In this document: one piece after another, positions 33,201-41,900 of the stretch | Numbering within the stretch: the stretch's first letter is position 1 | Layout: each line of letters starts with the position of its first letter | From: Hemicordylus capensis | Lineage: Eukaryota; Chordata; Lepidosauria; Squamata; Cordylidae | NCBI RefSeq assembly: GCF_027244095.1 | Contig: NC_069658.1 | Span: 422,742,687 to 422,806,686, forward strand | Length of the DNA: 64,000 bases | Reading direction: 5' to 3' | Notes under the pieces: model-generated | The model's database searches: none | What the model was told of the DNA's origin: nothing | The model's input: the letters and a program-made list of their open reading frames with translations, nothing else | Translations under genes and position numbers: made by a program

Positions 33201-35902
33201 CTCTGATAATCTGAAGCACTGATAATTTCCTACAAAAGATTAGATGTATAACCAGATAGAGCACCATGACCTAAAATATACATGCCATAGAAACAAATCT
33301 GCCATGTCGTCTTCACTATTATTACCTTATATTTTGTTATATGCAATGTGAATATGCTGCCATTCCCCCTTCCCCACCCCTATTTTTTGCATAGGCTACA
33401 TCAGAATTGCATTTTAGGGAACTCAGTCAGGTTCAATCTTGCAGAGTCAGTTCAGCCCTAAGTCACAGATGTGCAGCACATAAGACTGCAGCCTGAAAAC
33501 TTGTTTATTATCTAGGCCACTTTGTGCACAAAGTTGGTGGCACAATTAATTTGTTTACATTTAAATATATCTAATTGTTAATTGTATCTAATTGTTAACC
33601 GCCCAGAGACGAAAGTTTGGGCGGTATAGAAATTTGATAGATAGATAGTTAAATAAATAAATAAATGCTTCGAAAGGCACCCTGGCCGAGAGCTTAATAC
33701 ACTGCTGGTGTTAGCCTGACAATGTTCATGTCTGAACACATTGTACCTTCTTTACACCAGGCTATGCTGACCACTTATTTAAAAGTTCCACCACTGGAAA
33801 GACTTTAAAAAAAAAAAAAGGCACAGCCAAGAACAAATGGCACTGCATCCACATCGCCTTATTTTGGCAAATAACAGATTCTAAAGTGCACAGCAAATAC
33901 AGATATGGTGCATTAGGCTTAGAAGAATTGTACTGGCCCAAGAATTGCCATTATCCAGTTTTTTGTACATTGTTCTGTACATCGCTTTCAGTATTGTCTT
34001 ACGTTTCCATTGCAGTTAGAAACAGAGATGTATTACAAGAAGCTCAAGTAGATATTATTCCAGAACAGGTCTGCAATAGAGACAACTGGTATGGAGGAGC
34101 AATAAAAAAGAATATGCTTTGTGCTGGAGCTGAAAGTGGAGGTATTGATAGCTGCCAGGTAAAACAGAGATAGGTTCATCTTAATACAACTTAAGTTCAT
34201 CTTAAAACAACTACCTGCTTTGTAGTTGGGCCAAATTATCCAGTAGCAAATATTAACATCAAAACAGTCAGGATGTCTGGAACATTGCCTGCTTCTCTTA
34301 TTAGAATTATCTCTTTGTATCATGAAGATTTTATAAGCAAAACTTTGCATGGAATATGAAGAATGCAGCCGCAGCATAGAGTTTACAGCACTTCAGGTGA
34401 CAGAGTGGACAGCAGAGATGTCACAGTAAAATTTGAGTTACTGTCATGATTTTGAGAGAGATTTGGAGGAATATATGCAAATAAAGATGCACTATAATGC
34501 TGCTTGAGGTTTAAAACCTTAATCATACCCAATTTTTGCCTCACTGAGGACCTTAGCATTATCTGAGGGGTGACTATAGTGGGGGGGGCGGGTAACAGCT
34601 GAGTTGTGCTAAAGAAAGATCAGGATGTTTATTCCTTTTCATTTAGAACACTTGGACTATACAGTCTGTTTTGTGTGGAAACTGTTTAGAAATAGAGGCT
34701 GAGGCAAGAATAATAACCAATAGATAATCTAACAGGCTGTGATGAGAGCTAGGGATGTGCATGAATCGCGATTGGAACAGCAAATTGCAGCACATCCCCC
34801 ACACCTTTAACAAGGAGAGCAGGTCCATACCTGCTCCTCCACTGCTTGCTGACACTTCCTGTTTCAGGGGCACTCCCCCTAGCTATCATTATGTGCCAGC
34901 AGCGCTCTCCCACAGCTGCCCCCATGCCACACTGGCATGCACATGGCTCCCATGCATGCACTGCTGACCATGCAAGTGGCCATCGTGCATGGTTGCTGGC
35001 CATGCAAATGGCCACTGGTGTCATGCAGGGGCAGCTGGGGGAGAGTGCTGCCGGCTCACAACGATAGCTGTGGGGAGCACCCCCGAAATAGGAAATGGTG
35101 GTGAGTGGTCCTGTTAAAGGTGCAGGGGATGTGTTGTGATTTACTGTTTGAATTGCAATTTGTGCAAATCCCCGAGGGCTAATCTTGCACTCTTAGGACT
35201 GTAGCTTGATTTTCAGGGTACATTTATGAAGTCCAAAGCTGGGATTTTCAGAACACCCCATGACCAATTTTTCTAAGTAACCTATTTATAAGTAGTTCTA
35301 ACCAAAGTAAGATTACCAAATTTAGGCTTTCTAGAGTCATATATGTTTTATAGATACATTTATTCATAAGTAATAAGAAACAAAACCTTTTGGAACACAA
35401 TCCCTATGCACCTTCAAACTTAGAATACTGGCTGACATGTTGCACAAGACAGCATTTTTGTTTCCAGTGGAAGTAGCACAATGAAAGTACCTGCATGCTG
35501 TTTTAAGAATTGCACAAGTGCACTCTTGCGCAGTACCACCAGGGCTGGCTTTCATATGTGCAGTTGCCCCAGCAGGTCAGAAATGCTGGTGTTGTATAAT
35601 ATGTCTGCCACCATGAGCAACACTCAAATTATCTGTCTTTACTTTTTGTATTCCAGGGAGATAGTGGTGGACCTTTGATGTGTTATTTCCCAGATGCCAC
35701 CAAGTACTATTTGATAGGAATCACCACCACTGGCGCTGGCTGTGGACGACCAAAACTTCCAGGAATTTATACATCTACAGCTAATTACAGAAGTTGGATA
35801 CAGTCACACATTATTTTATTTGACAAAACTAGCACTGTGAGGATTCCATATGTCCTGATCTTTTTGACTGTGGAATGGGTTACTTTGCATATTGTTCTAT
35901 AA
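6135..35902 (+). CDS. TMPRSS12: TMPRSS12-like trypsin-fold serine protease, complete in 5 exons
   Basis: Coding exons are 6135-6219, 14040-14238, 20506-20771, 34016-34158 and 35657-35902. Phases agree at every junction and give 939 nt, or 312 residues plus stop. Residues 1-22 form a signal peptide. R43/I44 (SRIVGG) is the activation cleavage site. The S1 domain carries His89 (LTAAHC), Asp138 (ENDLAL) and Ser234 (GDSGGP). Asp228, six residues before Ser234, predicts cleavage after Arg or Lys. A hydrophobic tail (about 293-312) could be a membrane or GPI anchor, as in the slightly longer human protein (348 aa). Shared stretches with human TMPRSS12 include [20 protein letters not shown] and PLMCY. 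The neighbour is ATF1, as in human. Known TMPRSS12 is testis-expressed and acts in sperm; that role is inferred here. Oddities: an extra cysteine (CGGC, Cys77) and TT in place of the usual SW/SY lining the substrate pocket. Other trypsin-like testis proteases are the alternative. Confidence 0.85.
6463..6772 (-). repeat. 5S-rRNA-derived SINE
   Basis: On the minus strand the head reads GCTAAGCAGGGTCTGCTCTG...GAATGGGAGACTAC. This matches the internal promoter part of 5S rRNA (GCTAAGCAGGGTCGGGCCTG...GGATGGGAGACC). The 3' part ends 'tatatggcagcttcctatgctcctat'. Other copies are at 19635-19940, 21296-21580 and 62817-63106. Confidence 0.8.
6773..8927. other. TMPRSS12 intron 1 sequence, little recognised
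   Basis: No supportable exon. It contains a short retroposon-tail fragment at about 7470-7515 and a short (TG)n tract at 8694-8712. The rest looks unique. Confidence 0.5.
8928..9870 (-). repeat. CR1/L3-clade LINE, 3' part
   Basis: Minus-strand coding pieces include [20 protein letters not shown] and [16 protein letters not shown]. Then come a degraded 'rglehlsYEARLQ' region and the 3' UTR ending 'gctggactagataggccttgggc...ttcttgtgttctta'. The same family is on the plus strand at 53193-53825 and the minus strand at 60890-61500. The copy is 5' truncated and decayed. Confidence 0.8.
9871..9968 (+). repeat. LINE 3' tail, 'accgtaataaagatga(ttga)n' type
   Basis: GGTATATGACCGTAATAAAG followed by GATGATTGATTGA is the same 3' end as at 47225-47515 and 63375-63425. 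The short tandem end is typical of non-LTR elements. Confidence 0.5.
9969..10860. other. TMPRSS12 intron 1 sequence, nothing recognised
   Basis: AT-rich unique-looking sequence. No exon or repeat family is supported. Confidence 0.5.
10869..12608. mobile_element. foldback hAT-type non-autonomous element, 1.74 kb
   Basis: A long imperfect palindrome is centred near 11.7 kb. Its tips are TAGGGGTGTGC on the left and CAGGGATGTGC on the inverted right. It is flanked on both sides by the 8-bp direct repeat CAACCTAG (10861-10868 and 12609-12616). An 8-bp duplication with YAGGGRTGTGC tips indicates the hAT superfamily. Each arm contains internal tandem-like repeats (for example CAAAGGGCTG...TTTTTGGTGAA two or three times). 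No transposase is present. Confidence 0.85.
12795..13310 (-). repeat. L2-type LINE 3' end
   Basis: The minus strand encodes [20 protein letters not shown], the L2 C-terminal signature, followed by a T-rich tail with 'aaaccgccttgggattg'. It is 5' truncated. Confidence 0.75.
13450..13975. mobile_element. GC-rich non-autonomous DNA transposon-like element
   Basis: GC-rich and non-coding. The right end holds an inverted repeat (CACGAGCAGCCCAACCCAGG ... CCTGGGTGAGGTTGCTCGTG). A related hairpin with GAGCAGCCCTACCCAGA occurs at 45700-45760, which suggests one family with terminal hairpins. Boundaries are approximate. Confidence 0.4.
14040..14238 (+). CDS. TMPRSS12: TMPRSS12 coding exon 2 (activation site, catalytic His)
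   Basis: The acceptor is TTTCCAG|AATGTGG and the donor GGAT|GTATGT. It encodes the linking Cys30, the IVGG activation site and the LTAAHC motif. Reading past the donor soon meets a stop, which confirms the splice. Confidence 0.9.
14690..14832. mobile_element. small foldback MITE
   Basis: Two arms of about 60 bp (GGGTCCCCAGATGTTATTG ... CAATAACATCTGGGGACCC-like) pair almost perfectly. Confidence 0.7.
14878..14992. repeat. AT-rich (TTATTA)-type low-complexity tract
   Basis: Imperfect ATT/TATA repeats with no other signal. Confidence 0.8.
15007..15142. mobile_element. small foldback MITE
   Basis: CAGTGTTCCCTCTAACAGGG at the left is mirrored by CCCTGTTAGAGAGAACACTG at the right. The 'ccagatgttgttgactacaactcccagaat' arm pairs with its inverse. 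It resembles the element at 14690-14832 in its inner parts but has different tips. Confidence 0.8.
15143..16039. other. TMPRSS12 intron 2 sequence, C-rich stretch, no gene
   Basis: The segment at 15300-15860 is C-rich and may be an unrecognised non-autonomous element. A (CCCCCA)n/(CA)n tract lies at about 15565-15592. The open frames are products of base composition. Confidence 0.4.
16040..16240 (+). repeat. tRNA-type SINE
   Basis: B-box-like CCAGGTTGAATCCTTG is followed by AAAGACCCCTGCCTGAAACC and GCTAGGCTAGATGGAC, then a body shared with 1076-1240. Confidence 0.55.
16490..16990 (-). repeat. CR1/L3-clade LINE fragment
   Basis: The minus strand encodes [14 protein letters not shown], matching the [10 protein letters not shown] motif at 9587-9808. 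The nucleotide sequence around 'taattaccctgagcatggaattggcc' parallels that copy. Confidence 0.6.
18992..19007 (-). promoter_or_regulatory. Ty1/copia primer-binding site (half-tRNA iMet type)
   Basis: The plus-strand sequence GCTGGGCCCATAACCC abuts the LTR. It is identical to the anticodon arm of vertebrate initiator tRNA-Met, so the element's own (minus) strand is complementary to it. Copia-type elements are known to prime from a half-tRNA cut in the anticodon region. Confidence 0.85.
19008..19427 (-). repeat. Ty1/copia LTR
   Basis: This 420-bp segment is repeated with modest divergence at 29082-29520. It has TG...CA ends (TGTTGGGGGTTG at the left, CATCTCCAGCA at the right). Confidence 0.85.
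19635..19940 (-). repeat. 5S-rRNA-derived SINE
   Basis: Same family as 6463-6772. The minus-strand head includes GCTAAGCAGGGTCTGCCCTG and the plus-strand start is CATAGGAACATAGGAAGCTG. Confidence 0.85.
19941..20505. other. TMPRSS12 intron 2, distal part
   Basis: Mostly unique sequence. A fragment of the 'gggaattgtagttca' MITE family lies at about 20255-20330. Confidence 0.4.
20506..20771 (+). CDS. TMPRSS12: TMPRSS12 coding exon 3 (catalytic Asp)
   Basis: The acceptor is TATCCTAG|GGACCC and the donor AAAAAA|GTAAGT. It encodes FWKAVIG, the ENDLALVKL aspartate motif, YIQPICLP and ISGWG. Confidence 0.92.
20840..21290. mobile_element. foldback element
   Basis: GTGCAACCACCCATTCTGAC and 'cagtgtcaagg' (about 20958-20985) recur inverted near 21215-21275. 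The inner arms around 'ttccatatgtgttttaatggaa' also pair. Related sequence occurs at 32985-33165. Confidence 0.55.
21296..21580 (+). repeat. 5S-rRNA-derived SINE
   Basis: Plus-strand copy: TTAAGCAGGATCCACCCTGG ... GAATGGGAGACTACATGTG, then the shared body and the 'ggcctgacttgatatata' end. Confidence 0.8.
21690..22075 (+). repeat. L2-type LINE 3' end
   Basis: Encodes the L2 C-terminus ([20 protein letters not shown] ... [13 protein letters not shown]). The 3' UTR then ends 'aactgcccagagacgaaag...(ataaatga)n'. Confidence 0.85.
22076..23182. other. TMPRSS12 intron 3 stretch with one hairpin
   Basis: No gene. At 22838-22955, the arms AAGCCAGTTT ... TTTTCAACATTAACTTTT and AAAAGTTAATGTTGAAAA ... 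AAACCTGGCTT form a small foldback element. The rest is not recognised. Confidence 0.45.
23215..24272. mobile_element. GC-rich foldback hAT-type element inside the DIRS inverted repeat
   Basis: A palindrome of about 1,058 bp with two arms of about 500 bp in near-perfect inverse agreement. Tips are TAGTGATGTGC and, inverted from the right, TAGCGGTGTGC. It is flanked by the 8-bp direct repeat TCTCACAT (23207-23214 and 24273-24280). There is no transposase. The centre (about 23610-23835) is a cluster of direct and inverted copies of a unit of about 20 bp containing GTAGACCGGGCCTCCGATCG. Confidence 0.9.
26236..26420. mobile_element. short foldback element, GTGTGCA-tip family
   Basis: Begins GGGTGTGCAGAACTGGTTCA and has inverted 'ggttcgaaccagttc' blocks at the right. 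It resembles the left end of the element at 36190. It lies within DIRS copy A. Ends are approximate. Confidence 0.4.
26955..27115 (+). repeat. BovB-tailed tRNA SINE fragment inside DIRS copy A
   Basis: GGGAAACACCTATATCGGGC ... TTCTACCAAAGAAAAACCAT ... GACAGCACACTTTAC is the plus-strand version of the SINE at 47593-47864. It lacks the tRNA head. Confidence 0.75.
29082..29520 (-). repeat. Ty1/copia LTR
   Basis: Homologous along its length to 19008-19427, with TG...CA ends. Confidence 0.85.
29082..30145 (-). mobile_element. Ty1/copia retrotransposon fossil, 3' part, inside DIRS copy A
   Basis: Minus-strand 3' LTR (29082-29520), preceded by a pol C-terminal region (about 29520-30145). This encodes the Ty1/copia RNase H with [31 protein letters not shown] and ADGLTKPLS. 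The RNase H region itself reads through openly over about 220 codons. The rest of the element is absent, so it is a truncated fossil. It is younger than the DIRS copy it sits in. Confidence 0.85.
30895..31449. mobile_element. hAT-type foldback element in the DIRS right end
   Basis: The left tip TAGGGATGTGCATGAATTGC pairs with the inverted right tip TAGAGATGTGCATGAATCAC. The flanking 8-mers CACACAAC and TACATGAC agree at five of eight positions, as expected for an aged duplication. A second repeat ('agtggtccctctaat' to 'gccttagagggaacagtga', about 30947-31141) is nested inside it. Confidence 0.7.
31705..31745 (-). repeat. tRNA-derived SINE 3' fragment
   Basis: TATATCCTGCTCTTCCTCCAAGGAGCCCT matches the end of the SINE at 5620-5838. 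Confidence 0.55.
31746..33569. other. TMPRSS12 intron 3, right part
   Basis: No exon. A segment related to the foldback at 20840-21290 lies at 32985-33165 (CACAACCGCCCGTTCTGACC). The rest is unrecognised. Confidence 0.4.
33570..33667 (+). repeat. L2-type LINE extreme 3' end
   Basis: TTAACCGCCCAGAGACGAAA ... GCGGTATAGAAATTTGAT followed by (GATA)n and (AATA)n. Confidence 0.75.
34016..34158 (+). CDS. TMPRSS12: TMPRSS12 coding exon 4
   Basis: The acceptor is CCATTGCAG|TTAG and the donor TGCCAG|GTAAAA. It encodes [20 protein letters not shown] and DSC, ending just before the serine motif. Confidence 0.9.
34750..35174. mobile_element. hAT-type foldback element (same family as 30895-31449)
   Basis: TAGGGATGTGCATGAATCGC on the left and 'caatttgtgcaaatcccc' on the right. 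'cacatcccccacacctttaac' inverts to 'gttaaaggtgcaggggatgtg'. The tips are more decayed than in the relatives. It is in TMPRSS12 intron 4. Confidence 0.7.
35657..35902 (+). CDS. TMPRSS12: TMPRSS12 coding exon 5 (catalytic Ser, C-terminal anchor)
   Basis: The acceptor is GTATTCCAG|GGAGAT. It opens with [10 protein letters not shown], continues through [11 protein letters not shown] and WIQSH, and ends with a hydrophobic tail and a TAA stop at 35900-35902. Confidence 0.92.
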   Translation, partial: GDSGGPLMCYFPDATKYYLIGITTTGAGCGRPKLPGIYTSTANYRSWIQSHIILFDKTSTVRIPYVLIFLTVEWVTLHIVL

Positions 35903-36029
35903 AAAAGCAAAGTCTCTTTCCACTGTGTAGAATTATCAGATTGTTTTAAGAACTTAAGTCACTCATATACTACATAATGCAGTGTGGGCGGTCTGGGACC
36001 CATCTGCGCTGTTGCGTTGGTGCAGACAC

Positions 36030-36170
36030 CTTGGAGTAGCACACCAAGGCAACTCCACTCTGACAGTGTTGTGCAAAGGGAACCCATTATTTTCAAGGGT
36101 TGTCCCATTGTGCAACTTTGTGCAACATTACACTGGAGTGGAGCTGCCCTGGTGTGGAGCTTTGTCTATT
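36030..36170. mobile_element. small foldback element
   Basis: AGTAGCACACCAAGGCAACT ... GTTGTGCAAAGGG pairs imperfectly with CAACTTTGTGCAACATTACA ... GGTGTGGAGCTTTG. Confidence 0.5.
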
Positions 36171-36189
36171 GTATTTACATTGACACAAC

Positions 36190-36812
36190 AGTGGGGGTGT
36201 GCAAGCTGGCTCAGCTCGAGCTGGGTTCGATGTCAAACCAGTTCGGCTTGCCAGGTTCTGGGTCGAACTGGACCGGGTCTGAGTTTGAACCAAACCAAGC
36301 TGGTTCAGATCTCTACTGGTAAAGGGGAATCTGGTGAGGATTCTCCTTTACCAGTGAAGGGGCGGGGGGGGGGCTTCCCTAAAGGTAGAGAGGGCTGGGG
36401 TCAGTTACTACTTAAAAGCGCCACGGGGGTGGGGGGCGATGTTGGCTCACCCTCACCGGCATCCCTCAGAGGGCTGGCAGCAACCCGGTTTGGGCCATCT
36501 TCACCTCAATTTGGTCCTCTGCACACACACAGGGACCATTTTAGTTATCTCCACACATGCGCAGAGGTCAAATTGTGTGGTCACGCAAATGGCCTCTGTG
36601 CATGTATGAAAGTCACTAAAGTTAGCCCCTGCATGTGTACAGAGACCCAACTGGGACACTGCTGGTTGGGCTATTCTGGGGGAGGCTGGTGGGGGTTGCA
36701 GCAAGTCGCTGCTGCAACAAATAGTGCTTGTAAGTAGTCACTGACTCCCCTCCCACCCGCTCTACCTTTAGGGAAACCTTCCTGCCCCTTTACCAGAAGA
36801 CCTCCCAACTCA
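36190..36812. mobile_element. foldback element, GTGTGCA-tip family
   Basis: Left tip GGGGGTGTGCAAGCTGG. The inner arm 'cttccctaaaggtagag' near 36371 is inverted at 36765-36785 (CTCTACCTTTAGGGAAACC), and 'gggtcagttactactt' also has an inverse at 36730-36750. The right tip looks lost. Confidence 0.55.
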
Positions 36813-38982
36813 GTTCAGCTCCTATTACCTGCATTGCATTGCACAGTATGTGAGTGACAGTTTCCTTTTGCAAACAATATTTTTAACAAAATTTGATGGC
36901 TGACCTCTATGTTACAGTGGAAATATGTCCCTGACCTTCAGGGGTGTATTTCCAAGGTAACAGGATACTTACAGTGTGCAGGGAGAGCTCTAAAAGTAGT
37001 TGCACTCTTACGCAAGAGCACTCATGCTTCTGAAGCACGAGGACTAGCTCAGGGGCTAGTACTGCATGCATGCGGATGTTAAAAGCATACATGCATCGTT
37101 AATCAGGATATTAGCCATTATTTTTAACAATATATATGTTTTATAATCTATTTACCCCTCTCTAGCAGATGCAAAAATACAGTTAATCTGTATTTTAAGA
37201 ATGTAAACCTAAGAGGCACTGTTCAGTTACATGTGCATGTTTTGTGGGCTGTTAACTAATACCAATCATACTTGGTACCAATTATACCCTCTTAAAAGTA
37301 GGTTAAAATGAGGGATAGAGCATGCACTGAAAACAGTCATTTAACATAAGGATGAAGACTGATAGTTCATGAAACGATCTCAAATATATAGAGATATTAT
37401 GGGATACAGAGAAGGCATGCTATGACAAATGTTGCCATATTATCAGTTTTATTTTAATAGTGAAACATTTCTGCTTAATATGTATATCATATTGTAAAAA
37501 TCCCAGCATAATTTTTCTTCAGTCTGATCTGATCATCCTTGAGATGCAGGGGTGGGGGTGGGGGAGCAGAGGAGAAAGAGAAAAAAGAAAGATCTATTTA
37601 GAGTAAATTTTTTAGGCATCAGTCCCAAGTTCTACAACGTTCAGGGCTCTAAGTATTAGAAAAGTTTATCTTAATTGCTTTTTCAGTTCTTCAAACAGTG
37701 AAGAAACACAGATTATTTTCTTCAACTTAAGTAGCAGTCATAAGTACATTTTTTAAAAAACTGAGAAAAGCTAAAATACAAAGTAAGTGGTCCTCCAGTA
37801 TTTTCAAGGCAGAACAAATTCTATATCCCTTTAATAAGAAACAATACCAATTATATTTTGGGTTATTTATTACTGAGATCAAGTGGTGCGACTACCTATT
37901 CATTTTTTTAAAGTACAAATCCTTAAGCTAAGTTTTAAGATAGTTAGATTAATGGTGACGCATGTTACTTTGCCCTTGTTCAGGACAATCCTATTACTGC
38001 ATGGATAATTGGTAAATTGCATGAATGTTCCTCTTGTTAAATAATTACTGAAAATTAAATAAACTGAACAATACTTCAGTGATGATACACATATCTATGA
38101 TTCCTCTTTTCAAAACAGTACTGTATATCAACAGAATATCTACTGATTAAATGCATTTTGCCCTCAGTTAAAAATATATAAAGCTTATCTTTGCACTGAA
38201 ATAAAATAGGAATCAATTGCTATTTTAATAACTTCTCAGCATCAATTATTTTGTTACTATTAAATCCTTTTTCCTTGAGACTAATGGTGACATTTAACAT
38301 CAACAAGAGTGTTGTTTTGGAACATTCAAATGCAATATAGCTACCAGGTATACTCAAACTGATACAGCACATTAGAAAGCCCCAAAGGTGGGAGTCTCAG
38401 AAGAATCACACACAAGAAATGAATGGGTGCCCACAAATGGTTATAATATTCCAGCCCCGAGAGATACTCATGTTACACAGTAGTCTTGGTCACTATGCAG
38501 AGGAAGTTGTCACTAGATCCGCACATGCAACAAAGAACTGAACTTTTGAACAGCAGCCCATCTTGTCTGCACTACAAGCTATTTTTATTACTGGGGATCT
38601 TCACAGTTAGTTTGTGACGTGGAATGGAGATTAGGCTATTGTTGGAAAGCAACAACAGAAGGCCAGCAGCATGTACCCAAGATCATATTAACTTGGTGAT
38701 TTGTGCACAAATAGCACATAATCCATGTGTCAGACACTTCTCATGGACTGTTTTTTTAAACTGAGGTTAATGTCCAAATTCACAAGGTTTTTTATTTTGT
38801 TAAAAATGGGGGTGGGGGGACCAGAAGTATTTCAACATTTCATTTTTAAAAGGTTCTTGACATGATTGAGGTCTGTTTTAGTTCAACAGTTTGGGGGTCT
38901 GCAAGAAATGTGGGGGATAAACAATGGTGAAATTTCACACACACTCTTCCTTACCAATGTTTGTTCTGCTCTTTAAAACATA
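36813..38982. other. intergenic region between TMPRSS12 and ATF1
   Basis: AT-rich sequence with no supportable exon. The 3' UTRs of both convergent genes could extend into it, but no poly(A) site can be assigned with confidence. Confidence 0.4.
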
Positions 38983-41900
38983 AAAACCGGTTCCTCACCT
39001 AAAACTTTTGCTCCTTTGGAGGCATGGCATCATTCACAACATTGGGCTCTGTGCCTGCACAGCAGCCACCATGAAAGGATTTGAAAGCTCCATAAGGTGC
39101 TTGAAGCCCTGTGGAGAGTGCGCTCGGTCTCTTTGGGTGGCAAGCGGCTCTTCTCCTCAGTTCCTGGACAGAGAACATGGTGGTGAACCTTCTACAGGAG
39201 AGCAACAAAGCAGGTAAGTGTATCTGATGAGTGGGGAGGCTGGGTGGGTGTTATGAATGATGCCAAGCCAACAAAGAATCAAAAGTTACAGATGAGCAAC
39301 CTGTTTATCTTTGTGGTAGCTAGGCATCATTTCCAACATCGAGCGAGTAGCTAGCTCCCAAATAGAAGGATATGGAAAATTAAAGAACCTTTTGGAGTAC
39401 AAAACACCTCAGCCACAAAGCGGATGTCTAAAGCATAGTGTTGTATGAAGGATTGACCTGATTACCATGTGGTAGCTTTATGAATGTCGGAGAAGTTAAC
39501 ACCAGACAGTTGTACGGCTGATGTTGCCACTGCTCTCATAAAGTGAGCCCGGATGTTGGTAGGTAGAGAAATTCCTTGCTTCTCATAGCAGAAGAGGACA
39601 GCCTGGTCCGGCCACTCTGACAGCCTTTGGCACAAGACCAGTTTGCCTTTACTAGTGCCCTCAAAGGTAACAAAGAGCCTATGTGTACGTCTAAAGTCCT
39701 TGGTGCGTACCAGGTAATATAGCACAGCTCTCTGGACGTCTAGTGAGTGCAACAAGCGCTCAAGAGGTGTTATAGAGTTAGGAAAGGAAGTGGGTAGAAC
39801 AATGTCCTGATTGATGTGGAAATCTGATACAATTTTGGGGAGGAATGAAGGGTCAGTCCTCACCACCACCTTGTTAGGATAAAATATAGTGTACAGGGCA
39901 TCCATCCATAGTGCAGCAAGCTCACTGACTCTCCCAACAGATGTAATTGCTACGAGGAAGGCCACTTTGAATGAGAGCAGCTTTAGGGAGGTTGATGAAA
40001 GTGGCTCAAAGGGATTTTCAGTTAATATAGGCAGACCAGGGAAAGGTTCCAGGGCTCTGTAATTGGAGGGGAAAGGTTGTTTAGCCCCCTCAAAAACCGT
40101 TTACACAGTCTGGATGAGAGAAGACCAATATGGAACCCCAACTCGGATGCATGGCAGATGGTGCAGATAAATACACCTTGGTAGAGGAATTAGATAGGCC
40201 GGTCTGTATAATGGAAGTCAAATAGAACAAGATTTGGCGGACCGATGCGTCAGAGGGATCAAAACCTTTGGAACGGGCATAGAAAGAGCATTTCTTCCAC
40301 TTGCAAGAGTAGTTCCGTCTTGTGGAGGCCTTCTGTTTGTGCAGAAGGATGTTATTCAGAAGGTCAGCCTCCACACTGTCATGTTCAGGGTCCTCAGGCT
40401 ATGATGGAGGACCTAGCCATTACTTTGGTGAAGAAGATCTGGGCAATATCGAAGGTGCTGGTGGGATCCCCAAGTGAGACAGAAGAGCAGAGAAAATCAA
40501 GGGGTGAGTAGGATGCAATGTTTTTTGTAGTAAGATGCTGCTGACCAACCTGGAGAGAAGTGGAAAGGGAGGGAAGAGATAAAAGAACTCCAAGGGATCC
40601 ATTCAAGGGATTTGGAAGGTGTCGCTCATCGTCCCTTTTGCCCACTGCAGCCCTCAAACAATACCCAGGGCACCTCCTGTTCTTGAATAGTGGTGAATAG
40701 ATTCACTTGAGGAGCCAAAAGTGGCAAATAGATCCACTTGGGGAGTTCCCCACAGCTGGAAAAGAAAATTGACTTGTACAGTCTTTCCTGAAAGGAAAGG
40801 TAGAAAGGACTTCAGGGCCAAGACCTCCAAGAGCTCCAGGAAGTTGATGTGAAGGGAAGTTTGCTGGAGCTTCCAAAGTCCTCTGGCACGAAGGCCCTTG
40901 CAGTGAGTGCCCCAGTTTATTAGGGAGCATCTGTCATGAGCTAGATGGTGAAAGAGGTTGAAATAGGAGGCCCACGTTCACATTCTCTGTTCGAGTCCAC
41001 CACAACAGGGAGTCCAGAACCTGGACCAGAATCTCTAGGTGGAGGGCCTGATCGTCCACATTGGGCTGGAACACAGAGAGCAGCCACATCTGAAGGTGGT
41101 GCATACGAAGTCTGGCGTAAGGTACTATGGCTGTACACAAGGCCATGAGGCCCCAAAGGCGCTGGTTGGGTGAACTGGCATAGGTTGTAGTAGAACATGA
41201 ACATTGTGATGTGGATTGTTTGCTGTCTTTCTGGAGGGACGAAGGCTCATTTGGCAGAGGCACTGAGAATCGCACCATGTACTGCAGAGAATGCTGTGGG
41301 GTCAGATTTGACTTTTTCCAGTTAACCTGGATGCCTAGCATTTCCAGCAGGGAAAGGAAGACTGCAGCATGGGTCTGGAGAAGTTTCTTGTCATTGGATG
41401 TGATTAGTCAGTTCTCCAGGATTAGGAAGATGGAAATTCCATGAGTTCTCAAGTGGGCGACAACCACAATCGTACATTTTTGTGCAGTGCAATCAACAGG
41501 CCAAATGGAAGAGTGGCATAGTGGAAGACCTGCTCCCCTACTGTGAAACACAGAAACATTCAATCCTGAGGCTGGATAGAAATGTAGAAATGGGCATCTT
41601 TTAAGTCCAGTGTGGTGAACCATTCCTCTCCAGATAAAAGCAGGAGAAGCTGTTAGAGTGTGAGCACGTGGAATTTCCTAGTAAGTAAGCAGCATTCAGC
41701 AGACAGAGGTCTAATAAGGGGTGAAGGCTGCCATCTTCCTTTGTCATTTGAAAATATCAGAAGTAAAGTCCTGCTCATTGGTGTTTCGAGGAGACCAGCT
41801 CTACGGCCCCTTTGGATAAGAGATTTTGTACTTGTGCTAGAAGCATAGGAATTGTGGGGGTATATTTCATTTTCATAAAGAGAGGTGTGGACAAGAAGGC

